64,000 nt of DNA from Sinohyriopsis cumingii (taxonomy: Eukaryota > Mollusca > Bivalvia > Unionida > Unionidae), in NCBI GenBank assembly GCA_028554795.2, contig CM068839.1:86759540-86823539 (forward strand), written 5' to 3'. The position numbers were made by a program, and so were the translations under genes. Position 1 is the first letter of the stretch, and each line of letters opens with the position of its first letter. Positions 20,065 to 29,524 of this stretch are shown one piece after another. A model generated the notes under the pieces. That model was given only the letters and a program-made list of their open reading frames with translations, made no database searches and was not told where the DNA came from.

Positions 20065-20297
20065 AAACCCAAAGGCCCTTTTCAGGGCCACCCACATCTC
20101 TCGAAAAAAGATAGACTTTCAACTGCCTACCCTTTTTTTATTTTTTTGTTTAAAAAAAAATCCCATGTTAAATTCCCCTTGTCCTTATAGTGACCCAGGA
20201 ATTTTCCCCATGTTAAATTTACCTAGTCCCTATAAGTGACCCAGCCCTGTTTTTAATGGTAAGTCCCATTGTCCCTATAGTGACCCCATTCACTACT
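20065..20297. repeat. right terminal inverted repeat of Polinton 1
   Basis: The 233-bp inverted partner of 7488-7810, ending CATTCACTACT-3'. It includes stem-loop 5 and lacks the reduplicated unit of the left copy. Confidence 0.93.
20074..20089 (+). terminator. histone-type 3' stem-loop 5 (right terminal repeat)
   Basis: The plus strand reads AAA-GGCCCTTTTCAGGGCC-ACCCA, then CGAAAAAAGATAGACTTTC. It lies 19 bases after the stop of the rightward gene at 19824-20054. Confidence 0.8.
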
Positions 20298-20303
20298 CAT
20301 GTT
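20298..20303. other. right target-site duplication of Polinton 1 (CATGTT)
   Basis: Identical to 7482-7487. The satellite motif AGCATGTTATC resumes here, so the empty site is an ordinary monomer. Confidence 0.93.
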
Positions 20304-20430
20304 ATCTACAAATACCATCGTTAGAGTGCATGTATATGGCATGGCAATGCTAGGTGACACCATACGTTTAGCATGTTACCTGCAACTTCCAATATGACAT
20401 GGTAATGCTTGCTCACGCCATACTCTTACA
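20304..20430. repeat. right remainder of the 74-bp satellite
   Basis: Just under two monomers continue the array interrupted by Polinton 1 and then fade into unique AT-rich DNA. Confidence 0.85.
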
Positions 20431-23400
20431 ATGAAAATTATATATATCAAGGGTATAGACTTTTGGACCATACGGTATCGTTTGAAGGAACAACTTACTC
20501 ATAAGTTTACAATTGATCTTCACCTTATATGGAGACTTCAGGAGTCGTTGTAATGCATGTGAACAAAAGACTCTACTAGTTATGTATCCAATGTACGATG
20601 ATCATTCCTTACTGCTGTTTTAGACGTATGTACGTGTATGAAATCTTTAATCAACGCTTTTGCAGTGCTTGACCAAGTCATTGCCACTGAAATGAGCAAT
20701 ACCTGTGTATAGCATATTCTGAAGCAGTCAAGATTATCGTAAGTTTATAAAATCGGCATTTATGTCTAAATACTAGCTCTCCTTGTGTTGAAAAATAACT
20801 TCACGTATAGAGAAAGAGTAATTGCCCATATTTCAAAGTTACAGCACGATGTGTTATTCAGTTTTGGTCAGCCTAATGTCGAATGGCATATAAATACAAC
20901 ACCAGCCACCCCAACCCCTCCCACACCGCTCAAAAATATCTATAGTCACTAGTGCAAGGTCACACGAAAATCGGCATTATAATATAAAACAACAGCTGGT
21001 GCACTGGAATCCATCGCATTGGAACTAACCTTCTGGGCATGTGAACAAATTGGAAAACTGACAATGACAAGACTTAATTTTATCACTAATGTAAAATTAG
21101 GTCAGGTGTTATCGTAAGAAAATGAAAATTGTTTGAATGTAATGATGTTTTGAAAACAGATACAAATGCTTAAATTTTATTGATATCAAAGTTATCGTTT
21201 CTGAACATGATTGATATTATTTGTACATACCATTACAATATCCACGAAGCTATTCCTTCGCTTTGTTGTAGCGTAATTTAAACCTTTTTGTGATGGTTTT
21301 TTAAGCCTTGACCCTACTATATTTAGTCTGATGTTTTGTTATGAGATTCTGTCACATGCTAATGACCATCTATGTTCTTGAACAGTTAATGCCAGTAGAA
21401 GCATAAAAGTGTTTAAACGTTTTAAGCATGCAATTCTCCCCATAGAGTAGTAATGTTTCCCAAAATATTGTGGCTATCTCCATATTTGTTCCGCGCCACC
21501 TATGCATACCTATTGTCTGGCTTAATCCATCATATTATGTATTGTATAGCGGACGTATGTCTTATCATATTAAGGTGTTAATTAGGCATCAATGCATACA
21601 TGAAACATAATAATGGTACAAATGTAATGTCAATGCATGATGTTTAGCAGCTTTGAACCATTCTACTTCAGGAGGAAAGCGGATTTGAATGACTTGCTAC
21701 TGCAAATGGTTTCATTAGATAGTCTTGAATGAAGACAAATCATTCCTCAACGAACTCCAATATTCCACGAGCGGTTGGATAGGTCATTATCTGCTTGTCA
21801 AAACTGCTACCGTTGTTGAATGGCACTAGCAACTGCACTAATTTATCAAAACGGATTAGCATTGTTTGTGATAAAATTAAAAATTCTGGACATATTCCAT
21901 TATCGTTTGTTTTATCCTCAAATTACTAGCTAGGGTTAACTGGCAAGAAATAGGAATACGATGCTGCGATCAGTTTATTTACTCTGGCCAACGACCATAT
22001 AAATTATTCTTTCTGTAAAGCCTCGACGAGAGAGACTACGTTACGTCTTTGGGAACGATAGTATACTATAGATGTAGGCCATATATTACCTCTTCTGCCA
22101 AGTCAGTGAGCATATATTATCACTAAATTAGTTCCTTGCGTTCGGTTTGTACATGCACTGACAAGACAATACTATGACAAAGTTACAAGAATGAAAACAT
22201 GGGATTTACTGTTTCACTTGCATCATGAGTTCATAACGTACGACATTATTTGATTAGTTTTGCATTGCGAGATAGAAGTCGTTATGTTTAATATCCTTTC
22301 ATCATTCATTCATTTAACGGGTTTAACTATTTTTGCAATGGTTTCGTCCTTCTTTGGACTTACTGAGATTCCCGGTTGCTTTTCGGCAAAGGTAGTTTAT
22401 ATGTATGTGTCATTCGATAGAGGCAACTTCCATAACAATCTGCACAGGCCTATATTAAAACGGCTTCTGGCGATAATAATACAACAGGTGCAGAAAAAAA
22501 CAAGTATTACTTACTAATCGGATGCTAGTTTACAGCTTTCTCTGAATTAGTCTTTAGGACAGAATATAACCATTCACATCTGATGATTGTGTAGCCAATT
22601 AAATTAATTTTCATAAATCAGCATATAATGAAGAAAAATAACACTATAGCCACAACATTTATTCATCGCTGAATTGCTCTAGCCATGGCTTGCCTCTACT
22701 AGTAGCAGATTTTAGTTTGATATATGTAGTCTTTACTATCTGAACAAATATATTAGCCATTGGTATTGTTAATAGGAATAGAGGGTAGTTTGCCAATATA
22801 TAAAACTTAATTTCACCCTTAAGTAACAAATGCTATCTATCTATCTATCTATCTATCTGTCTACCTATCTGTCTAGCACATTGCTAAAACAGTACCTCCA
22901 ACTTAAGAGGGAATGAGTTTTAGAAATCTGATTTACTATTAGAAACTGGAATCAATTTTACTAATCAAAGTGATTAATACGGAAACAAGACATCGGAAAG
23001 AATTTTTGTTAACTGGCTTGTAAGAGCAAAGCTGTTTAGCGTACACTAGACCATAATATTGAACAGTGGTTCATTCACGCCGTGTGTGAAATGTCCAAAT
23101 GACTTCTTTCCACCAACTCTACAACTAAAAACCGATCATGAGCATTTGCTACCCGCCCTTTCTTTGTGACCGAACAGCTTTAAGCTCGGCCTTTAAATAA
23201 TAGACACATTTGGTTTAAAATGAAAGGTGCCTGGCCATATGTGTCTGCTAAAGAAAGACTAATATGTAAGCTAAAGATCAAAACTGTGAATATCATGAAA
23301 TATATTAACTCAAACACAAATGAAACCGACAAGACTGTGTCTCTTGTCTAGGCCGCAGAGGTGGCAATTTTAACCATAGACAATCACTCGTATAAATTCA

Positions 23401-23455
23401 TATATAATCGTATAAATATAAAGTGTGTATGTGACTTGGATTTTTATCGTAGCGT
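20431..23455. other. AT-rich non-coding DNA
   Basis: No gene was seen. A (CTAT)n microsatellite lies near 22835-22860. Confidence 0.6.
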
Positions 23456-23540
23456 TTAACAATTGTTCAGTCATATCGCCATGATGTCTGCAGGGAGGCA
23501 GTTTATATTTATGTCTGGCAATGAAGCATCATGCCGCAGA
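23456..23540 (-). mobile_element. 3' half of the SINE split by Polinton 2
   Basis: On the minus strand this matches the 3' part of the SINE at 55266-55581 (CATGTCTGCGGCATGATG, then the ATATGACTGAA-ATTGTTAAA tail). The other half is at 38711-38797. Polinton 2 therefore landed in a pre-existing SINE. Confidence 0.85.
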
Positions 23541-23545
23541 CATGT
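23541..23545. other. left target-site duplication of Polinton 2 (CATGT)
   Basis: CATGT abuts AGCAGC on the left, and CATGT follows GCTGCT at 38711-38715. The unsplit SINE has one ACATGTAGC at this point. Five bases are certain. A sixth base (CATGTA) is possible if it overlaps the terminal A. Confidence 0.85.
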
Positions 23546-23759
23546 AGCAGCAGGGAGGGCGAACAGACCGAAACTAAAAGTAGAATAAATAGATAAAAAC
23601 AGTTTCACAAATACAGGAGGGCCAAACACACAAAAACAGTTTCCCTGGCGATGCTAGCATCGCTCGCGGGGTCCGTCATTGAAAAATCCATGATCGGCCC
23701 CCCCCCCCCCCCCCCGCTGTGAGAAATCTTCGAGTTTCCAAGGAAACATTTTTATGTTA
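23546..23759. repeat. left terminal inverted repeat of Polinton 2
   Basis: It is nearly identical to the reverse complement of 38500-38710. It contains a C18 run (23698-23715) and the palindrome GCGATGCTAGCATCGC (23648-23663). Confidence 0.95.
23648..23663. repeat. GCTAGC-centred palindrome in the left terminal repeat
   Basis: A perfect 16-bp palindrome GCGATGCTAGCATCGC in the wider motif TTTCCCTGG...TCGCGG, also present at 30902, 32967, 38593 and, with changed centre, 31828. Confidence 0.9.
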
Positions 23760-23787
23760 GCGGAATTAAATCATTGACAAATAAATA

Positions 23788-24867
23788 ATGGCAAATATCG
23801 GAGAAGCACTTACTACTAGATTAGCTCGAGAACGTCTCGAAGCAATTCAGAAATTTCTTCCTATCCGTGATAGTGTCAGACAAAAATTACAACTAAGACA
23901 GCAAGCACGGGAAGTCTTTGCAGAATCCGCGGAGGAATTATTTAAACCCGTGACCAAAGCTACTGAGAAAGTTACAACTGTCATCAAAGAAGATCTTCTT
24001 CCGGTATCAAAACAAACTGCGACGCAGGCTGAAAAAATAGCAAGAAGAACTAAACAGACAAAGAAGATTTTACGAGATCTTCCAACTGATATCGCTGCGG
24101 CTCAACCTCCACCTGAAGGTACTGACGTCGCCGCCGGGGAAGAAAAACCAAAATCAGTAAAAGAAACCGCAGAATTGATTAAAAGATTTAAGGAAGATTT
24201 TATCGAAGAAATTAAAAATACTAAAAGGGAAGAATTACCTAAAAAAGTATTACACGGTTTATATAATAAAACTAAAATTTTAACCCCCACCCATGAAAAA
24301 GCATCTGATGCTAATATTATCAAATGGATATATCGAATATACACAAACAAAAAGCAAGCTAGAGATGATGATCCAGATTTTATAAATTTTCATGAAGATT
24401 TAACAAACCTTCATAAGATACTAGTAAAACAAGCAAAAGAAGAACAAGCAAAACAAAAACAAATAGAACAAAAACAACCCGCCGGGTATCAACTTCCTCC
24501 ACCTCTGCAACAACAGCAACAACAGCAACCTTCTTCTCGGCAGCAGAAACAAACTCGGCAGCAGAAAAAACAACCTTCATCATCTCAGCCACAACTTCGG
24601 CCGCAATCTCCAGAGGAAGAATTTCACGACGCACCAGCCGCTACTGGTAGTGGTCTGGGAAATAATTTTATTTGTCCTGATAATATCATCAATGACGTAT
24701 CACGGTTGGAAGTTCTCATCGGAGGAAGACGTGCCGGAAACAACTCTCCGGAAATTATAAATGAAGCCGCAGATATCTGTCAGAGACTATTTCAGCGTGG
24801 CATTATGGATATCGGCATCTACCGGGGGCTCATTGATGAACTCGCGGATGGTTACTACAGCGACTAG
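23788..24867 (+). CDS. Polinton 2 unknown Q/K-rich protein
   Basis: A 359-residue frame starting after AAATAAATAATG, the first gene after the left repeat. Residues 1-130 are charged and helical. Residues 130-215 form a more globular region (VLHGLYNKTKILTPTHEKA). Residues 220-280 are a Q/P-rich linker. The last 65 residues are a distinct acidic domain with LIGGRRAGNNSPEIINEA and ending DELADGYYSD. A short domain of this type closes proteins at the same position in other Polintons, as far as I recall. The function is unknown. A virion-internal or scaffold role fits its place before the capsid genes. Confidence 0.75.
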   Translation: MANIGEALTTRLARERLEAIQKFLPIRDSVRQKLQLRQQAREVFAESAEELFKPVTKATEKVTTVIKEDLLPVSKQTATQAEKIARRTKQTKKILRDLPTDIAAAQPPPEGTDVAAGEEKPKSVKETAELIKRFKEDFIEEIKNTKREELPKKVLHGLYNKTKILTPTHEKASDANIIKWIYRIYTNKKQARDDDPDFINFHEDLTNLHKILVKQAKEEQAKQKQIEQKQPAGYQLPPPLQQQQQQQPSSRQQKQTRQQKKQPSSSQPQLRPQSPEEEFHDAPAATGSGLGNNFICPDNIINDVSRLEVLIGGRRAGNNSPEIINEAADICQRLFQRGIMDIGIYRGLIDELADGYYSD

Positions 24868-24900
24868 CAAATTTAGTTAGAGAAACAATAATTAAATAAA

Positions 24901-25353
24901 ATGATCGTGCACAATTCTCAACCTAGACACGCTAGCGTGTTACCAGTCCGCGTAGTGAACTCGCGATTACCAGTCTACAGAGCAACCTACGGAGATGGTC
25001 TCGGTGATACAATTACTGGTTTGTTTTCAAGAATAGCCCCTAAAGCGATTCCAATTGCAAAACAATTGTCGATGAAAGCTATTGATGTTGTCAAGGATAA
25101 AGCCCTTGGATCTGTTGGTGATCTCGCCGGGAAGGCATTCGCGTCAATCAAGGATAGACTGTTACGGTTAACTCGTAGATCAAAAAAACCGCCACCGGTG
25201 AAACTGGCCAGTACTGAACTTATGCCCGCGGACGTCAGTAAAGTAATAAATCAGGCTGCCAATCAAAAACTTGCAGAGCTTGTAACCCAAACACCCGAAC
25301 AAATAAATACAAGCCTGATATCAGGAAGCGGATTTCGTTTTAGAAGACGATAA
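24901..25353 (+). CDS. pX-like virion protein
   Basis: An intact 150-residue protein, 33 bases after the previous gene. It has the family pattern PVYRATYGDGLGDTITGLFS, an amphipathic basic helix (IAPKAIPIAKQLSMKAIDVV), and a polar middle. The C-terminus is rich in arginine (SGFRFRRR). It is the counterpart of 12075-12404 in Polinton 1. It is comparable to adenovirus pX/pVI by size, charge and position, which suggests DNA or membrane interaction. A perfect palindrome CACGCTAGCGTG overlaps codons 10-13. Confidence 0.7.
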   Translation: MIVHNSQPRHASVLPVRVVNSRLPVYRATYGDGLGDTITGLFSRIAPKAIPIAKQLSMKAIDVVKDKALGSVGDLAGKAFASIKDRLLRLTRRSKKPPPVKLASTELMPADVSKVINQAANQKLAELVTQTPEQINTSLISGSGFRFRRR

Positions 25354-25364
25354 TTTTATATAAA

Positions 25365-26783
25365 ATGTTTAAACCTATATCTGATCCAGCGTTCGACATG
25401 GATGCACCAACACTAAAAGATGAGTCCGTGCGCGATTATCAGTATTATTCTTATGAGGCAACAGTACCTAATCAACGCGGACGAATTGAATTACGAGTCC
25501 AGGATACAAGTAGATATTTCCTGCCCGCTGAAGCATTTCTTGAAGTCACGGGTGAACTTGTAACAGATGTTGCCGCTAATACAGCATACGGAGCTAATGT
25601 TCGAGTTGGTTTTGTTAACAACGGTATCATGGCGCTGTTCAAAAGTGCTTCATACAGCATTGACGGAAGAGAAATTGAAATAATTCAGGATAATGTTGAC
25701 GTTGCTACAACAATCCTGGGATTAGCGAGATACTCAGATGATTACACTAGATCAGCTGGTCCGACTATGATGTTCGCTAAGGATAATTCTGATCATCCTG
25801 AACACAGATCTACTATTCAAGTACAAACAGCACAAGGCACTGCTGTAGACCCGCAACCGGCTGGATTTGCGGCCAGACCAGGTGCTGCATTTTCAATATT
25901 AAGGCCTAGTCCAGATTACAATTTAGGTTTTGCTACACGTAAATTAATGTTATCAGGTGAACGTAGGAGATTTTCATGCGCAATTCCACTGTCTCACATC
26001 TTTGGATTTTGCAGACATGTCAGAAAGGTTATTTTTGGAGCCAATCATACAGTTGTACTTAACCGAAAAAGTGATGACGTTGACGCCATCTGGCGAGAAG
26101 ACGGTGTTGCTGGCGGTAAAGTAATATTATTCAAGCTTGCTTTGTGGATGCCAGTGATGTCCCCATCGATCACTGAAGAGCAACGGTTACTCTCTTTCAT
26201 GGACACAGGCGGTAAATCACTGATATCGTGGTTAACAACAACAACAGATTCCATTCAAGGTGCCGGTCTCGGGCAGTTTACGTGGCATATATCATCACAA
26301 CAGGGAATATCAGCGCCGCGACATATTTTTGTTGCACTCCAGCAAAATGCGAGGTTGACTTCCCAACTACAGAGTCATATGATATTTGACAAACTTGCTG
26401 TCTCTGAAGTTTCGCTGCGAATAAACGGACATCAAGAACCATCCGAAGATATAGTGATAGATTTTGAAAACAATCAGGTCGCGCGTGCGTATCATCGTTT
26501 GATGACATTTATGGGACGTGATCAAAATATTGATACCGGGTTGCAGATATCACAACTGGATTTTACAACGCTGTATCCGATTTATTACTTTTCGCTGGAA
26601 CATTTGGATCTAACCAGACAATCTGTCGTTGATATACACTTCAAAGCTCGTGTAGGTGAGTTTCCCCTCGGCCCGCCTGCTGGTTTTAGAGCTGTCGCGG
26701 TTATACTCTCCGATAAAGCAATGCTGCTTGAAGGTGTTGGCGGACGAATGAGAGTTATTGACGCTCCAGTAGAAAACATATAA
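25365..26783 (+). CDS. major capsid protein (double jelly-roll)
   Basis: An intact 472-residue frame, 11 bases after the previous gene. Features typical of a double jelly-roll hexon-like protein are a beta-rich N-terminal half (YEATVPNQRGRIELRVQDT, then FLEVTGELV) and the link region PSPDYNLGFATRKLMLSGER. The second barrel has VILFKLALWMPVMSPSITEE and APRHIFVALQQ. It ends with a C-terminal strand AVAVILSDKAMLLEG. It is distant from the Polinton 1 capsid protein and fits the second Polinton capsid lineage. It forms the icosahedral shell in related viruses. The assignment is by pattern and by gene order between pX-like and protease genes. Confidence 0.85.
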   Translation: MFKPISDPAFDMDAPTLKDESVRDYQYYSYEATVPNQRGRIELRVQDTSRYFLPAEAFLEVTGELVTDVAANTAYGANVRVGFVNNGIMALFKSASYSIDGREIEIIQDNVDVATTILGLARYSDDYTRSAGPTMMFAKDNSDHPEHRSTIQVQTAQGTAVDPQPAGFAARPGAAFSILRPSPDYNLGFATRKLMLSGERRRFSCAIPLSHIFGFCRHVRKVIFGANHTVVLNRKSDDVDAIWREDGVAGGKVILFKLALWMPVMSPSITEEQRLLSFMDTGGKSLISWLTTTTDSIQGAGLGQFTWHISSQQGISAPRHIFVALQQNARLTSQLQSHMIFDKLAVSEVSLRINGHQEPSEDIVIDFENNQVARAYHRLMTFMGRDQNIDTGLQISQLDFTTLYPIYYFSLEHLDLTRQSVVDIHFKARVGEFPLGPPAGFRAVAVILSDKAMLLEGVGGRMRVIDAPVENI

Positions 26784-26808
26784 CAATTAGATTAGTTTCT
26801 GAAATATA

Positions 26809-27264
26809 ATGTCATACAGTCACGTTAACGTCACCTTGACTTCCGGTCAGACAAAGAAATTGCAATCGAAGAACGCAAGCACATGCGGGACATCAATAAC
26901 ACTAAAACGAGATCAGATTACTGGCGGTCCAAACAAATTGTCGTTGACTAATACTCAGATTAAACATTTTAATAAGGCACTAACAGCAAAACCCGGTGTC
27001 CGACTTAATTTCTCTGCTGCAGCTATCAAGGACATGACTAAAACCGGTGGAATATTTCCTCTTCTCGCAGCAATACCGGCGTTGATTGCCGCGGCAGCAC
27101 CAGCCGTAGCAAAGGCAGCAGCACTCGGTGCAGTTGGAACTGCAGCTGGAATGGCACTAAAGAAAGCAACCGGACACGGGTACAAAAAAAAGGGGAGATC
27201 CGCTCGCGGATCAGGGCTAAGACTACCGGGAACTCCCGCATCATGGTATCCAAAAAATTTCTAA
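26809..27264 (+). CDS. virion protein with a glycine/alanine hydrophobic segment
   Basis: A 151-residue frame after GAAATATAATG. The N-terminal half is polar with the segment LSLTNTQIKHFNKALTAKPG. It continues MTKTGGIFPLLAAIPALIAA and an Ala-rich membrane-active segment to about residue 120, then a basic tail (YKKKGRSARGSGLRLPG). Small proteins with a K-x-GG-F/I-LP start to a hydrophobic stretch sit beside the capsid genes in many Polintons and adintovirus-like elements. Membrane disruption, as by adenovirus pVI, is the likely role, by inference. Confidence 0.65.
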   Translation: MSYSHVNVTLTSGQTKKLQSKNASTCGTSITLKRDQITGGPNKLSLTNTQIKHFNKALTAKPGVRLNFSAAAIKDMTKTGGIFPLLAAIPALIAAAAPAVAKAAALGAVGTAAGMALKKATGHGYKKKGRSARGSGLRLPGTPASWYPKNF

Positions 27265-27278
27265 CGCTGAAACACAAA

Positions 27279-27713
27279 ATGTTTCCAATGTTGAAGCTTC
27301 CAGCTTCTAAGTTTGATTTACTCGATGCTGTTAAAAAATTGCACATAAAACATTTCAGAGGAGTATTTATGCGAGATCAATTACCGCAACAACCGAATAA
27401 TCCAGAAACTGGCATTATCAATCTCGACAACAAAGATGGTCCGGGAACTCACTGGGTTGCTTACGCGATCGATCCACGTGGAATTATCTATTTTGATTCG
27501 TACGGGCTAGCACCGCCAGTTGAGTTTCTCAGGTATGTCAGCAGATTTTCTAATGTTCCAGTGTGGCAGTCGACGTTACCAACACAAACATTAGTTGATC
27601 CGCCCATTTGCGGAAACGAGGTTTTAAATGTTCTTGATGCAATCTCAAGAAATCCAGCAACTCCTCCTCATAAAGTAGTGCATGAATATACCGCATCCAA
27701 TGCTAGCATTTGA
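27279..27713 (+). CDS. adenain-like maturation cysteine protease
   Basis: I start it at 27279 after the A-rich ACACAAAATG; an upstream ATG at 27243 would overlap the previous gene by 22 bases. The family order is clear. GTHWVAY carries the catalytic His (58), YFDSYGL the Asp (73), then Gln103 and Cys111 in PPICGNEVL. The spacing agrees with adenovirus protease (His, acidic, Gln, Cys). The usual CG-x2-C lacks its second cysteine. It should cleave capsid precursors during particle maturation. At about 144 residues it is short for the family (200). Confidence 0.88.
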   Translation: MFPMLKLPASKFDLLDAVKKLHIKHFRGVFMRDQLPQQPNNPETGIINLDNKDGPGTHWVAYAIDPRGIIYFDSYGLAPPVEFLRYVSRFSNVPVWQSTLPTQTLVDPPICGNEVLNVLDAISRNPATPPHKVVHEYTASNASI

Positions 27714-27731
27714 AAAACAGCAATAAGAATA

Positions 27732-28892
27732 ATGGTGGATATTTACGGAAGACCTTTCACACGAAGAGGTAAACCAAGCACAGATGCTGATCTCTCAAAA
27801 TATGCGACCCGAGATGAAGTCGAAAATCTTTTGAATCTAGCCGGAGTTGACCCAGATGAAGTTGCTATTTTCCAAGACAAGCAAGGAAAACTAAGAACGA
27901 GCAACATTAAGTGGAATGATATAATTCGCAGAGTTATGGGAGCTACCAAGGATAACTTCGTTACATTTAGTGATGGCGGCCGGATCAAGGACTCGAATAT
28001 ATCAATCGCAAGCATCAAAGACAGTATTGATAAAGGTGTTGATAAATGTGTGAAAAAAGCCGGCGACGTAATGACCGGCGAACTCAGCATGAACGGCAAC
28101 AAAATAACCGTTCTAAAAAATCCGGAAGGTCTCGAAGATGCCGCAAATAAACAATACGTCGACGCGCAGTACCAACACGTTGCTGGCCTAATCATCGACA
28201 GAGTAACAAAATCCGGCGACGTAATGACCGGCGAACTCAGCATGAGCGGCAACAAAATAACCGCGTTAGCGAATCCCGAATCCGACCAGGATGCGTCAAA
28301 CAAACAATATGTGGACATCATCAACGGTAAACTAAATACGCTGCGGTCAGAGTATGATGTTCACGTGAACGGGTTTAAAAGACTCCAAAGAAACTTCGCA
28401 AAAACTGATGAGTCCGTGGATAAGTTCTTTGGGTCTCCTCCAGTCGTCGGTGTAAACCTCGCTGATATCAAGACCGACATTAACACGATCAAACAAACAC
28501 AGCAGGATATCGTATCGGGTATTCCTAATATCGTTAACAAAACCAGTTTGATTAAAGTTCCCACTGAAGTTACTCCCGGGCATATCACCAACATCGTATT
28601 CACGGTATCATCGGGATTCGCAACATGGTCACAAGAAAATAACACTATCAAATATACAGCAACAGCCACCGGTGTTTACAGGTTGTCTGTGTTTTCAGCC
28701 GCTAAATTTGAAATCTTCACAACATATCCTTGGAGACATTCCACCGATAGGTATTCGGGGGTTGTAACTATAATACTAAACAGCGGAACCGAGGAAACAT
28801 TTATGCTTGAAGCCGACGACAAGGAATTAACATCAACATCTTACTGGTGGTGTTTGGAATTCGTCGCTGCAACTCCTCAATTGGTTACGTAA
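27732..28892 (+). CDS. fibre-like receptor-binding protein with phage-type repeats
   Basis: An intact 386-residue protein. After an N-terminal anchor region (1-110) it has two copies (about 111-144 and 162-195) of a repeat with GDVMTGELSM-x-GNKIT followed by DA-x-NKQYVD. This is the trimeric shaft motif seen in many phage tail fibres. A linker helix region (200-270) and a beta-rich C-terminal domain (about 280-386, ATGVYRLSVFSAAKF, YSGVVTIILNSGTEE) follow, suggesting a knob. The two repeats are almost identical in DNA (28070-28118 and 28219-28267), so the duplication is recent. It sits between protease and membrane-protein genes. A vertex fibre for host attachment is inferred. Confidence 0.75.
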   Translation: MVDIYGRPFTRRGKPSTDADLSKYATRDEVENLLNLAGVDPDEVAIFQDKQGKLRTSNIKWNDIIRRVMGATKDNFVTFSDGGRIKDSNISIASIKDSIDKGVDKCVKKAGDVMTGELSMNGNKITVLKNPEGLEDAANKQYVDAQYQHVAGLIIDRVTKSGDVMTGELSMSGNKITALANPESDQDASNKQYVDIINGKLNTLRSEYDVHVNGFKRLQRNFAKTDESVDKFFGSPPVVGVNLADIKTDINTIKQTQQDIVSGIPNIVNKTSLIKVPTEVTPGHITNIVFTVSSGFATWSQENNTIKYTATATGVYRLSVFSAAKFEIFTTYPWRHSTDRYSGVVTIILNSGTEETFMLEADDKELTSTSYWWCLEFVAATPQLVT

Positions 28893-28936
28893 TTGAAAAT
28901 TACCAGTAATTGAAATCGCCAGCGATTTTAAATAAT

Positions 28937-29524
28937 ATGTCAACGTTGAAATCCGAAGGATTTCCAGATGCTCAACAATATCGATACAATCAAGTTCGTG
29001 AATGGCAATCTGAGTTAAAAACTGTCATCGAAGTAACCAGTCAAAAAGTAAAAAAATACCGCAGACGCATAACAGTGCTGGATATTATGGTTTATTCAGT
29101 ATCTGCCGTTGTTGCATCCGCGGGGGTAATACTATCAGCGGTCACTCCGGTAATTGCAGTCGCGGCCACGATTTCTGTTTGTACGACCACTACCGCGGCA
29201 GGAGTTTTCGGCATCATAGCAAAAAAAATATCCTCGTGTGCTAACACAAAATTACACGATTACACGACAAAATTAAATACAGCCACGACCGCATATCAGA
29301 AATTATCATCGCTGATATCATCATCGTTAGACGTGCAAGGTAGCGACGCCGCGTCGATATCAGATTCTGAATTCAAACTAATGTCAGATGCGTACAATGA
29401 CTATTTGAAAACTAAACAAATAAATAATGTCAATAGAACTGCTTCAACAAATAGTCACAAACACAACACCGGTAAGGACCACAATGATCTCAGTGTCCTC
29501 GACGACACCAGAATTTGGTATTAA
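28937..29524 (+). CDS. two-helix membrane protein
   Basis: The start at 28937 (MSTLKSEGF) follows AAATAATATG; an in-frame ATG at 28910 lies within the hairpin region. The protein has a charged helix with YRYNQVREWQSELKTVIEVT and VKKYRRRITVLD. A pair of hydrophobic segments follows (about residues 50-72 and 76-98), then a polar helical tail. This pattern, helix then a membrane hairpin then helix, recurs in Polinton virion blocks (SLATT-like). The last 33 codons overlap the next gene in another frame. Confidence 0.62.
   Translation: MSTLKSEGFPDAQQYRYNQVREWQSELKTVIEVTSQKVKKYRRRITVLDIMVYSVSAVVASAGVILSAVTPVIAVAATISVCTTTTAAGVFGIIAKKISSCANTKLHDYTTKLNTATTAYQKLSSLISSSLDVQGSDAASISDSEFKLMSDAYNDYLKTKQINNVNRTASTNSHKHNTGKDHNDLSVLDDTRIWY

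Larger units (their letters stand above)
7488..20297 (-). mobile_element. Polinton 1 (Maverick element), 12.8 kb, decayed
   Basis: The element has inverted terminal repeats starting 5'-AGTAGTGAATGG and a perfect 6-bp target duplication. Its gene content is characteristic of Polintons: packaging ATPase, penton-type and major capsid proteins, integrase C-terminus with chromodomain, and a polymerase N-terminal stub. Most genes run leftward on the minus strand. Several are frameshifted, stopped or truncated, the polymerase body is missing, and a retroelement has inserted at 9317-10178. The copy is almost certainly non-autonomous. Distinctive features are histone-type stem-loops and tandem small-gene cassettes. 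Confidence 0.95.

Noticed and set aside
23698-23715. C18 run as a sign of an assembly artefact
   Set aside because: The same run occurs as G15 at the mirrored place in the right terminal repeat, so it belongs to the element, though its exact length is unreliable.
26955-27346. Minus-strand hydrophobic frames opposite the Ala-rich virion protein
   Set aside because: Shadows of Ala codons; no independent start context.
27743-28324. 193-codon minus-strand hydrophobic frame
   Set aside because: Mirror of the fibre gene; its composition follows from the complementary repeat.
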